The notes: generated from the letters alone by a model not told the origin. A stretch of 8,233 nt of DNA from Deltaproteobacteria bacterium (GCA_003105225.1 PQAK01000035.1:2491-10723), one strand, 5' to 3'. Shown: positions 1-5,493, counted from the first letter of the stretch. Translations and numbers: made by a program.

Positions 1-1057
1 TGCTGCCGAAGTAGTTCGTCCCCCCGCGGGAGAGCCGGACCGGGAAGTTCGACTGGCGTACGACCCTGGTACCCGTTTCGTCGTACACGCCGTATCTCCA
101 GGCCGACTCGTCGAACTGGGTCCGGGACAGGCAGATGTCCTTCCCGTTTCCTACCCGGTGGAAGTTTGCGCTGTTATAGGCGATATCGAACGTCCGCGTC
201 TGGGGCCCCGAGGGGGAGGGCTGCACCGAACGAAGCGTGCCGCCGCCGCTCGACCCGTCCGCGTTGCGGTCCAGGGCGGCCGCCTCGGTGGACGTGTTGC
301 CGTCGAAGTTCTGGTTCTGGAAGAACTTGAGAAGCACTTTCCCGCCGGTCAGTTCCGTCCGCAGGGTGCCCTTGAACATCGATTGGGACGCCGCGGCGCC
401 GTCGACGATCGGATGGCCGTCGAAGTTGATCGCGAACAGGCCGTACGGGTTCGAGGCGCTCACGCCTTCGGTGATGACCGCCTTCGCGTAGATCACCTTT
501 TCGGGTTCGTGTTCGCCGGCCGGCTCATGCGCCCACACCTTGACGACCTGGGGCGCCGTGTTGTCCGTCCGGGTGACGTCGACGGTCCACGTCGCGTAAT
601 CGGGCATGTTGGCGCCCGAGGACTGGTTCACCGACTGCTGGGCGCCGACGGAGGCGTCGCCTTTCCCCTTGCACTGGTTCCGGTCGATCTGCGCCTTGTA
701 GGGGCCCGCGTTGAGCATCGCCTCGTATCGCGTCTGGGCGACCATGCAGAGGATCTCGTTCACCGAGTTGAAGGACTGGACGGACTGTTCCTCCACGTAA
801 ACGTTGGTCTTGTCGGTGAGGTAGTCCGAGTCGGCGGGGAACGAGGGCGCCCGCACCGCGCCCCGTGCAGGGGAGCTCGATCCGCCTCCGACCTGCGCGT
901 CGACGACGCTCACCTTCTCGGCGACGGTCAGGGGAGTGGCGAGACCGCCGCCGCCGGAGGGTCCCGGGCTGCCGGCGGAGCCCCCTCCGCCGCCGCACGA
1001 GGACAGGAATCCGGCCAAAGCCAGGGACATGACCACCGAACCGATTGCTTTTTTCAT
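1..1057 (-). CDS. Secreted lipoprotein of unknown function (3' end outside window)
   Basis: The frame is open from an ATG at 1057 to the left edge (352 codons, no stop), so the C-terminus is missing. The first 21 residues form a lipoprotein signal peptide: MKK, a hydrophobic stretch, then a lipobox LSSC ending at Cys21. A flexible Gly/Ser/Pro tether follows (about residues 22-38). The product is therefore probably lipid-anchored and outside the cytoplasm. GGGAGG at 1062-1067, 4 nt from the ATG, supports the start. The mature part is rich in Asn, Ser, Thr, Gly and aromatic residues, with phrases such as FDESAWRYGVYD and NPYGLFAINFDGHP, typical of a secreted beta-rich protein. It has a general resemblance to large hypothetical lipoproteins of Geobacter-type bacteria, but I cannot name a family. 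It is a single gene, isolated from the atp operon by a terminator, with its own FliA-like promoter. The opposite strand has a long shadow reading frame, but only this strand has a signal peptide, ribosome site and promoter. Confidence 0.82.
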   Translation of the reverse strand, partial: MKKAIGSVVMSLALAGFLSSCGGGGGSAGSPGPSGGGGLATPLTVAEKVSVVDAQVGGGSSSPARGAVRAPSFPADSDYLTDKTNVYVEEQSVQSFNSVNEILCMVAQTRYEAMLNAGPYKAQIDRNQCKGKGDASVGAQQSVNQSSGANMPDYATWTVDVTRTDNTAPQVVKVWAHEPAGEHEPEKVIYAKAVITEGVSASNPYGLFAINFDGHPIVDGAAASQSMFKGTLRTELTGGKVLLKFFQNQNFDGNTSTEAAALDRNADGSSGGGTLRSVQPSPSGPQTRTFDIAYNSANFHRVGNGKDICLSRTQFDESAWRYGVYDETGTRVVRQSNFPVRLSRGGTNYFGS

Positions 1058-1086
1058 AGAGCCTCCCGAACGATTGGGACGTCTTT

Positions 1087-1114
1087 TTGCCGGCGCATCT
1101 CCGGACGCCGGCAA
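1087..1114 (-). repeat. Inverted repeat in the lipoprotein mRNA leader
   Basis: TTGCCGGCG (1087-1095) and CGCCGGCAA (1106-1114) form a perfect 9-bp GC-rich dyad with a 10-nt loop. It falls between the predicted start of transcription (near 1125) and the ribosome site (1062-1067). On the mRNA strand it is followed by A residues, not U, so it is not a terminator. It could stabilise the 5' end or bind a regulator; its role is unknown. Confidence 0.5.
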
Positions 1115-1131
1115 GCCGCCATTGAATAGTC

Positions 1132-1158
1132 ATATCGGTGGGAGGCGTGAAATCTTTA
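1132..1158 (-). promoter_or_regulatory. Sigma-28 (FliA)-type promoter of the lipoprotein gene
   Basis: Read on the minus strand, the sequence is TAAAGATT (1158-1151), 11 nt, then ACCGATAT (1139-1132). The enterobacterial FliA consensus is TAAAGTTT-N11-GCCGATAA, giving matches of 7/8 and 6/8 at exactly the right spacing. The predicted start of transcription is near 1125, leaving a leader of about 67 nt before the ATG at 1057. No good TTGACA/TATAAT pair is visible in the same interval. The match is directly seen; use of a flagellar-type sigma factor is inferred. Confidence 0.6.
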
Positions 1159-1202
1159 GCCGGGAGCGCGCCGGCGGACCGGCGGCATCCCCTGCCGGGC
1201 AT

Positions 1203-1230
1203 AAAAAAAGGCTCCCGAAGGAGCCTTTTT
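1203..1230 (-). terminator. Rho-independent terminator of the hemL-atpZIBE operon
   Basis: On the minus strand GGCTCC (1225-1220), a TTCG loop and GGAGCC (1215-1210) form a 6-bp stem closed as C(UUCG)G, an unusually stable tetraloop, followed by seven T (complement of A 1203-1209). It lies about 33 nt after the atpE stop codon. The plus strand also ends in T (1226-1230), so it may work in both directions, but no plus-strand gene here needs it. Confidence 0.93.
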
Positions 1231-1262
1231 CGAAGCGTTTGGCCCGGGCCGCGGTACGGGGC

Positions 1263-1595
1263 TTACAGCTTCCCGACGAGGACGAACGCGATGACCAGGG
1301 CGTAGATGACCAGGGACTCGATCAGCGCGAGGCCGACGATCATCGGGATGAAGATCTTGTTCTGGGCGGAAGGATTGCGCGCGATCCCCTCCAGCCCGGC
1401 GGCGATGGCCTTGCCCTGGCCGAGCGCCCCCCCGAAGGATGCGATGGCTATGCCGAATCCTGCGGCCAGCGCGATGAAGGTCTTTACGTTGCTCCCGCCC
1501 GCCGCGGCGGCAGCCCCTTCTTCGGCGAAGGCCACTGAGGCGACTGCCACGAGGAGCAGCGCCAGCAGAAAAGAGAAGGTGAGTCTGCGGAACAT
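1263..1595 (-). CDS. atpE: ATP synthase Fo subunit c
   Basis: This is the proteolipid that oligomerises into the rotating c-ring of F-type ATP synthase and carries H+ or Na+ through the membrane. The 110-aa product has an N-terminal signal-peptide-like extension (about 1-24, ending ASVAFA|EE), then the two-helix hairpin (about 37-65 and 81-108) joined by the polar loop ARNP (72-75). The ion-binding carboxylate is Glu93 in ALIES; Gln60, Ser94 and Tyr98 occupy the positions that line the site in Na+-type rings. Without the extension the length is normal for the family. An AAAGGGGGA ribosome site about 7 nt upstream of the ATG supports the start. It is the last gene of the operon, 87 nt after atpB, with a hairpin in that gap and a strong terminator after it. 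No other F1Fo genes follow. Confidence 0.97.
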   Translation of the reverse strand: MFRRLTFSFLLALLLVAVASVAFAEEGAAAAAGGSNVKTFIALAAGFGIAIASFGGALGQGKAIAAGLEGIARNPSAQNKIFIPMIVGLALIESLVIYALVIAFVLVGKL

Positions 1596-1627
1596 CGGGT
1601 TTCCCCCTTTCGGATTATGAGATCCTG

Positions 1628-1651
1628 CCGGACGGGCGAAAGCCCGACCGG
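1628..1651 (-). repeat. Hairpin in the atpB-atpE gap
   Basis: CCGG, A, CGGGC (1628-1637) pairs with GCCCG, A, CCGG (1642-1651) around a 4-nt loop, giving nine GC pairs interrupted by one mismatch. There is no T run, so it is unlikely to end transcription. It sits upstream of the atpE ribosome site and could act as an RNA processing or stability element giving atpE mRNA extra abundance, since c is needed in about ten copies per complex. The structure is seen; the role is inferred. Confidence 0.65.
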
Positions 1652-1682
1652 CGCGGTTGATGCCCCCTGCCGTCGAAACGGA

Positions 1683-2441
1683 TCAGTGCTCCTCCGCGTG
1701 CGCCACGGCGCCCGAGATGTAGATCATCGAGAGCACGGTGAAGATGAACGCCTGCATGAACGACACGAACACGCCCAGCCCCATGAAGACCGACGGGACT
1801 GCCCACCCGACGAACGCCAGCGCCATGAACCCGCCGACCACCGCGTGGTCCCCCGTGATGTTCCCCATGAGACGCAGGGAGAGGGACAGCGGCCGCGCGA
1901 GGTGGGAGATGATCTCGATCGGCAGCATGATCGGCGCCATCCACCACACCGGCCCGAGGAAGTGCTTGAGGTAGGCGAGCCCGTTCTCCCGGACGCCGAA
2001 ATAGTGGGTCGACAGGAAGATGACGAGGGCGAGCCCGACGGTGATGTTCATCTTCTGGGTCGGCGGCAGGAACCCGGGGATGAGCCCGATGAGGTTCATG
2101 AACAGGATGAAGAGGAAGCAGGTCGCCAGCAGCGGCATGTATTTTTTTGCATGGTGCCCCAGGATGTCCTCGCCGATGCCGGTCAGGAAGCCCAGGATCA
2201 GCTCGAAGAAGTTGCGCAGCGTGAAGCGCGGCTCCGGGATGACCATCTCCTCGGGCTTCCTGCGCCCCACGGCCAGGTAGCTTCCCGCCGCGAGGAGCGC
2301 CGCCGCGAAGAGCGTCCCGTATACGTAGAAATATTCCTTGCCGCCGGGCAGGCGCATGAAGAAGGAAAAGCCGTGCTCCTCGGCGGCCAACGCCGTTGCG
2401 GGCACGAAAAGAAGCGCCGCCCCCGCCACCCATCTGCGCAT
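1683..2441 (-). CDS. atpB: ATP synthase Fo subunit a
   Basis: This is the stator membrane subunit that forms the two half-channels next to the c-ring. The 252-aa product has hydrophobic segments at about 38-58, 102-124, 132-150, 166-194 and 200-247. The essential arginine (E. coli Arg210) is Arg190 in SLRLMGN, and the C-terminal QAFIFTVLSMIYIS motif contains Gln230 (E. coli Gln252). At the E. coli Glu219 position there is His199, and at His245 there is Gly223, so the half-channel polar residues differ from E. coli. The first 20 residues look like a cleavable signal peptide (hydrophobic run, then ATALAA|EE), which is not usual for this subunit. AAGGAGGGG (2449-2457), overlapping the atpI stop codon, is the ribosome site for the ATG at 2441. 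It lies between atpI and atpE in the hemL operon. Confidence 0.97.
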   Translation of the reverse strand: MRRWVAGAALLFVPATALAAEEHGFSFFMRLPGGKEYFYVYGTLFAAALLAAGSYLAVGRRKPEEMVIPEPRFTLRNFFELILGFLTGIGEDILGHHAKKYMPLLATCFLFILFMNLIGLIPGFLPPTQKMNITVGLALVIFLSTHYFGVRENGLAYLKHFLGPVWWMAPIMLPIEIISHLARPLSLSLRLMGNITGDHAVVGGFMALAFVGWAVPSVFMGLGVFVSFMQAFIFTVLSMIYISGAVAHAEEH

Positions 2442-2455
2442 CGGGAATCCCCTCC

Positions 2456-2848
2456 TTACTTGGTCTTCATGGATGCGGCCCGCGCCAGCCCTTCCAGGAG
2501 AACCCCCAGGAAAAGGCAGGACAGGCCGAGCAGAAACCCCAGAACGTCGAACCAGCCGGAGCGGACGACGAGGTAGACGACCGCCACCAGCCCGAAGAAC
2601 TTCAGGACGTACTGGACGATGAACCCCTTCCGGACCGATCCCCCGCCCGAGAACGCCTTCTCCAGGATCTTCCGGATCAGGAAGAAGTTCCCGTAGGCGA
2701 TGGCGGCGCCGACCGCCGCGCCGGGAAGCATCCGGAAGCGGCCGGCCACGGCGATCCCGCCGAGGACCACGCCCGCCGAGAGCAGGATCTTTCTCTCCGC
2801 GGACCGAAGGGATGGGGCGCCCGGTTCCTCTTTAGCGTGCCCCGTCAC
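2456..2848 (-). CDS. atpI: ATP synthase protein I (AtpI), Fo assembly factor
   Basis: A small membrane protein, 130 aa from the GTG chosen here, with four hydrophobic segments at about 21-36, 41-57, 76-96 and 99-119. The NFFLIRKILEKAF stretch after helix 2 is typical of the AtpI family. AtpI proteins are accessory, not part of the finished enzyme; they are linked to c-ring assembly and, together with AtpZ, to divalent-cation transport. The GTG at 2848 overlaps the atpZ stop by 4 nt (GTGA), the usual arrangement for translational coupling. An ATG at 2992 is in frame but would place 48 Arg/Gly-rich residues over the atpZ coding sequence, so I reject it. The stop lies 14 nt before atpB. Family assignment rests on topology, position and the short motif, since AtpI sequences diverge quickly. 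Confidence 0.86.
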   Translation of the reverse strand: MTGHAKEEPGAPSLRSAERKILLSAGVVLGGIAVAGRFRMLPGAAVGAAIAYGNFFLIRKILEKAFSGGGSVRKGFIVQYVLKFFGLVAVVYLVVRSGWFDVLGFLLGLSCLFLGVLLEGLARAASMKTK

Positions 2849-3111
2849 CTGCCGCCGGGCTTCCTCTTTTCCTCTTCGTTCTTTTCCAGGTCCTTTTCCG
2901 ACTGCACGGCCGACCGGTAGAGGCTCCGCACGCCGGCCGCGAATCCCAGCGCGATCCAGACGACCGTCATCCAGGGGCTGGTCCCGAGCCACTTGTCCAG
3001 GTAGTACCCTACGCCCAGGCCGATGACGACCGAAATGGCCATCTCCAGTCCCAGGGCGCTGTAGCGGCCCAGTTCCCGGAAGAGCTCTTTGCGGTCCTGC
3101 TTATCGGCCAT
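2845..3111 (-). CDS. atpZ: AtpZ / AtpI-like Fo accessory membrane protein
   Basis: The 88-aa protein has two membrane helices (about 17-37 and 46-65) separated by the family signature GLGVGYYLDKWLGTSP (31-46): small glycines, then LD and LGT-P. A charged Lys/Glu tail follows (66-88). This matches the F0F1-ATPase-associated subunit family (AtpZ, gene 1 type), known to work with AtpI near the Fo genes. It lies 44 nt after hemL and overlaps atpI by 4 nt. No clear Shine-Dalgarno sequence precedes the ATG (only GGG about 14 nt upstream), so it may be translated weakly or through coupling to hemL. No alternative start explains the conserved N-terminus better. Confidence 0.9.
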   Translation of the reverse strand: MADKQDRKELFRELGRYSALGLEMAISVVIGLGVGYYLDKWLGTSPWMTVVWIALGFAAGVRSLYRSAVQSEKDLEKNEEEKRKPGGR

Positions 3112-3155
3112 GACGATAAAAACCCATGTTTCCTATCACAGATGCGAAGAGGCCG

Positions 3156-4454
3156 TCAACCGGAAACCTCCCGCAGGACTTCCCTGGCCGCGGCGATCGT
3201 CCGGTCCAGGTCCCTGCGGGTGTGCGCCAGCGACATGAAGCCGGCCTCGAACTGCGAGGGGGCGATGTAGATCCCCCGGGACAGGAGCCCGTGGAAGTAC
3301 CTCGCGTAGGCGCCCGTGTCGCTTCGCTTCGCGGTGGCGTAGTCGATGACGGGGCCCTTCTGGAAAAAAGTGGTCCACATCGAGCCGACGCGGTTGGTCC
3401 AGGTGGGCACGCCGGATTTCCGGAATACCCCGTGAAGTCCCTCCGCCAGGTAGTCGGCCTTGTCCCCGAGCTTCCGGTACGTCCCCCTGCGGCCCAGCTC
3501 GGTCAGGCAGGCGATGCCGGCCGCCACCGCGAGGGGGTTCCCCGAAAGGGTGCCCGCCTGGTAGACGGGGCCGACCGGGGAGAGGGCGTCCATCACCTCC
3601 CGCTTTCCGCCGAACGCGCCGACCGGGAGTCCCCCCCCGATGATCTTGCCCAGCACCGTGAGGTCGGGTTCGATTCCGAAGAGCTCCTGCGCCCCGCCGA
3701 AAGCAACCCGGAATCCGGAGATCACCTCGTCGAAGATAAGGAGCGCCTTCTCCCGACGGGTCAGCTTCCGCAGCTCCTCGAGGAAGCCGGGCTCCGGCGG
3801 CACGACCCCCATGTTCCCGGGAACCGGCTCGACGATGACCGCGGCGATCCGCCCCGGGTTTCTCTGGAACAGCCGCCGTACCGAACCGGCGTCGTTGAAG
3901 GTCGCGGTCAGCGTGTGCCGGGCCAGGTCCTTCGGCACGCCCGGGGAATCGGGCTGGCCGAAGGTGAGCGCGCCGGAGCCCGCCTTGACCAGCATGGAGT
4001 CGGCGTGCCCGTGGTAGCACCCCTCGAATTTCACGATCATGTCCCGGCCGGTATATCCCCGGGCCAGCCGGACCACGCTCATCGCCGCCTCGGTTCCCGA
4101 GGAGACCAGTCGCACCTTCTCCATGGAAGGGAAGGCGTTCCGGATCAGGGTCGCCAGCCGGATTTCACCCTCCGTGGGGGCGCCGTAGCTGGTTCCCCTG
4201 CCGGCCGCGCCGCGGATGGCCGATACCACCTTCGGGTGCGCGTGCCCGAGGATCATCGGCCCCCAGGAGGAGACGTAATCGATGAAGGTGTTTCCGTCGA
4301 CGTCCGTGACGGTCGCGCCTTTCGCCTTCGCGATGAACAGGGGGGTCCCCCCCACCGAGCGGAATGCGCGGACCGGGGAATTCACCCCGCCCGGAATCAC
4401 CTTCGACGCCGCCCGGAACAGTTTTTCCGATTCTTTCGTCTTCAGCCGGACCAC
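3156..4454 (-). CDS. hemL: Glutamate-1-semialdehyde 2,1-aminomutase
   Basis: This PLP enzyme converts glutamate-1-semialdehyde to 5-aminolevulinate, the last step of the C5 route from glutamyl-tRNA to haem, sirohaem and cobalamin; it is cytoplasmic. Hallmarks (numbered from the GTG start) are VIPGGVNSPVRAF (19-31), the phosphate-binding SSGTEAAMS (118-126), FDEVISGFR (241-249) and the PLP-binding Lys270 in LGKIIGGGLPVGAFGG (E. coli Lys265). The length of 432 aa fits the family's roughly 427. I chose GTG at 4454 because GAGGAGGG (4462-4469) stands 7 nt before it and homologues begin just here. A frame-extending ATG at 4625 would add 57 residues through the hemL promoter and is rejected. It is the first gene of the operon, followed by atpZ. 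All catalytic motifs are intact. Confidence 0.97.
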   Translation of the reverse strand: MVRLKTKESEKLFRAASKVIPGGVNSPVRAFRSVGGTPLFIAKAKGATVTDVDGNTFIDYVSSWGPMILGHAHPKVVSAIRGAAGRGTSYGAPTEGEIRLATLIRNAFPSMEKVRLVSSGTEAAMSVVRLARGYTGRDMIVKFEGCYHGHADSMLVKAGSGALTFGQPDSPGVPKDLARHTLTATFNDAGSVRRLFQRNPGRIAAVIVEPVPGNMGVVPPEPGFLEELRKLTRREKALLIFDEVISGFRVAFGGAQELFGIEPDLTVLGKIIGGGLPVGAFGGKREVMDALSPVGPVYQAGTLSGNPLAVAAGIACLTELGRRGTYRKLGDKADYLAEGLHGVFRKSGVPTWTNRVGSMWTTFFQKGPVIDYATAKRSDTGAYARYFHGLLSRGIYIAPSQFEAGFMSLAHTRRDLDRTIAAAREVLREVSG

Positions 4455-4482
4455 CGGTCGACCCTCCTCGCGGAATGGATGC

Positions 4483-4560
4483 GATTGGCGAATTGTATCC
4501 GTCGGATGCCGGGGTGTCAAGGAAACCATCCGCTGGAATTTCAAAAGGTTTTCGCCAATC
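4483..4560. repeat. 10-bp inverted pair flanking the hemL promoter
   Basis: GATTGGCGAA (4483-4492) and its exact reverse complement TTCGCCAATC (4551-4560) lie on either side of the hemL promoter. The first covers the end of the -10 element and the start site; the second is about 30 nt upstream of the -35. They could be paired operator half-sites or chance. The intervening 58 nt contain the whole promoter. Confidence 0.4.
4492..4520 (-). promoter_or_regulatory. Sigma-70 promoter of the hemL-atpZIBE operon
   Basis: On the minus strand a perfect TTGACA (4520-4515) and TACAAT (4497-4492) are separated by 17 nt. Transcription should begin near 4485, giving a leader of about 30 nt before the GTG at 4454. 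This is the strongest core promoter in the window by consensus. Confidence 0.9.
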
Positions 4561-4574
4561 CTCAAAACAGGATT
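4557..4574. repeat. Small dyad between the divergent promoters
   Basis: AATCCT (4557-4562) and AGGATT (4569-4574) form a 6-bp dyad around CAAAAC. It sits just upstream of the -35 of the plus-strand promoter (4585) and partly overlaps the TTCGCCAATC repeat, a location suited to an activator or repressor. No known operator family is recognised. Confidence 0.3.
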
Positions 4575-4584
4575 ATATATTGGC

Positions 4585-4614
4585 TTGACAGTTTTCAAGG
4601 GCCGGGTGTACAAG
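4585..4614 (+). promoter_or_regulatory. Sigma-70 promoter of the 4679-7064 operon
   Basis: TTGACA (4585-4590), an 18-nt spacer and TACAAG (4609-4614; 4 of 6 against TATAAT, 5 of 6 against the TACAAT used by hemL). The -35 is part of TTGGCTTGACA, a string repeated in the promoter at 7077. The predicted start of transcription is near 4621, about 58 nt before the GTG of the first gene. Confidence 0.72.
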
Positions 4615-4622
4615 ATACCTTC

Positions 4623-4641
4623 CACCGGAATCCGGTGTTTT
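4623..4641 (+). promoter_or_regulatory. Perfect palindrome at the transcription start, operator or 5' hairpin
   Basis: CACCGGAATCCGGTG (4623-4637) is a perfect 7+1+7 palindrome followed by TTTT (4638-4641). It begins within a few bases of the predicted start of transcription. As DNA it is placed like a repressor operator; as RNA it would be a short hairpin at the extreme 5' end. Its stem and T run are too short and too close to the start to be the terminator of an upstream gene, and hemL points away from it. Confidence 0.5.
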
Positions 4642-4678
4642 ATCTGAAAACCGTTTGCGTGGAACTGCGGGGGGTGCC

Positions 4679-5065
4679 GTGAGTGTAAAGGACAAGGAAA
4701 TCATCGAAAACCGGTTCGGCCCGCTGTGGTCCGGCCCCGAATCGGTCGCGATCGGGGACCGGATCTTCACGCTCCTCGAGATCAAGCGGGCGTTCGGATT
4801 CGGGGAAGGCGACATCATCGGGATCGACCTGCAGGCCCTGCCGGATGGCCGCTATGCGTACCGATACTATGACGGGGACGACCGGCGGATCGTCGTGTTT
4901 GTTTTCGACGGGACCCTCGACATCCTCGAGGAGCACCGGGCGCATATCGCGGAATGGCTCGGGGACGAATATCACAAAACCGGAATCGTGGCGTTCATCC
5001 CGGATGACCTGCTCGGATTGCTGCGCAAGAAGATGTTCGGCAACGGGAGCGGCCCGGCGTTGTGA
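4679..5065 (+). CDS. Uncharacterised 128-aa protein, first gene of a four-gene operon
   Basis: I do not recognise a family. The product is soluble, acidic and without signal peptide or membrane segment. It has alternating hydrophobic strands (IFTLLEI, DIIGIDL, RIVVFVFDGTL, GIVAFI) and a short C-terminal helix (DDLLGLLRKKMF), suggesting a small alpha/beta fold. GTG at 4679 is chosen because GGGGGG lies about 6 nt upstream; an in-frame TTG at 4655 would add eight residues without a better ribosome site. The FDGT string looks like part of a HAD motif, but the nucleophilic Asp is replaced by Val and no other HAD motifs follow. It is divergent from hemL and followed within about 50 nt by the next gene, or overlapped by 4 nt if that gene starts at its upstream GTG. 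Confidence 0.82.
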   Translation: MSVKDKEIIENRFGPLWSGPESVAIGDRIFTLLEIKRAFGFGEGDIIGIDLQALPDGRYAYRYYDGDDRRIVVFVFDGTLDILEEHRAHIAEWLGDEYHKTGIVAFIPDDLLGLLRKKMFGNGSGPAL

Positions 5066-5118
5066 CACAAGGCTTTTCTTCGCTCCGAAACCAAATACCA
5101 GCGCTTGATGGAGAGTCC

Positions 5119-5493
5119 ATGACGTTTTCCTGCAGAAAAGCTTCGGTGAGGTCCTCGGCAGCCCAATGGTCCGTGGACTTCCTGGCCGAAATTCCGGGGG
5201 ACGATCTGGTCCCCTGCTCTTTTGCGGTCCTCCCCACGGGGTGCACGTTCCTTGTCCCGTCGAGCAGGGCCGGGGAGAGGCTGATCGCCGAGGCTGCGTC
5301 CGGGCTGGGCAGGCCCTCGTCGATGCCGCAGACGGTCAAGGGAGGATCGTGCGGGGGGGAGGAGGAGGACGGGGAATTCCCGTTTACCGGCGCGATGCTC
5401 TCGGTCACCTGGGAATTCCCGAAGGAGTCGAGGGAAGCGTTCCTCCGGAATGTCGTCCGGTTGATCGGTCCGTGCGAGGGGCTGACCGGATGA
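5119..5493 (+). CDS. Uncharacterised 124-aa protein
   Basis: No family is recognised. It is a soluble protein with beta-like segments (QWSVDFLAEI, CSFAVLPTGCTFLV, AMLSVTWEF) and an acidic, glycine-rich loop (GGEEEDGEF) in the middle. The four cysteines (CRK, PCSF, GCTF, SCGG) plus one near the C-terminus are irregularly spaced and do not make a clear metal motif. The ATG at 5119 follows GGAG by 5 nt. An in-frame GTG at 5062 would give 143 aa and overlap the previous stop as GTGA; its ribosome site is poorer, so I prefer 5119 but cannot exclude 5062. The stop overlaps the next ATG by 4 nt, showing co-translation with the 454-aa protein. Confidence 0.75.
   Translation: MTFSCRKASVRSSAAQWSVDFLAEIPGDDLVPCSFAVLPTGCTFLVPSSRAGERLIAEAASGLGRPSSMPQTVKGGSCGGEEEDGEFPFTGAMLSVTWEFPKESREAFLRNVVRLIGPCEGLTG

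Noticed and set aside
158..1129. Long plus-strand reading frame (323 codons)
   Set aside because: It is the exact antisense frame of the lipoprotein gene. It is Arg/Gly/Val-rich as expected of a high-GC shadow and has no ribosome site, while the other strand has a signal peptide and promoter.
1058..1130. Possible c-di-GMP (GEMM) riboswitch in the lipoprotein leader
   Set aside because: Such riboswitches often precede lipoprotein and cytochrome genes in Geobacter, but none of the conserved sequence blocks of the aptamer is present.
1615..2433. 272-codon minus-strand frame inside atpB
   Set aside because: It is a shifted frame of the clear subunit a gene, with a Gly/Arg/His-rich product.
2849..2992. 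Upstream ATG giving a 178-aa AtpI
   Set aside because: It would add 48 low-complexity Arg/Gly residues overlapping atpZ; the GTG at 2848 overlapping the atpZ stop fits the family length and operon style.
4455..4625. Upstream start giving a 489-aa HemL
   Set aside because: The extra residues would be encoded by the hemL promoter itself; GAGGAGGG before the GTG at 4454 and family alignment set the start there.
4623..4643. Palindrome plus TTTT as an intrinsic terminator
   Set aside because: No gene reads into it from upstream on the plus strand, the T run is short, and it starts at the predicted start of transcription.
3126..4682. 518-codon plus-strand reading frame
   Set aside because: It lies antisense to hemL, whose identity is certain, and crosses both divergent promoters.
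4895..4925. HAD-phosphatase-like string FVFDGTLD in the 128-aa protein
   Set aside because: The nucleophilic Asp of DxDGT is replaced by Val and no other HAD motif is present, so the similarity is probably chance.
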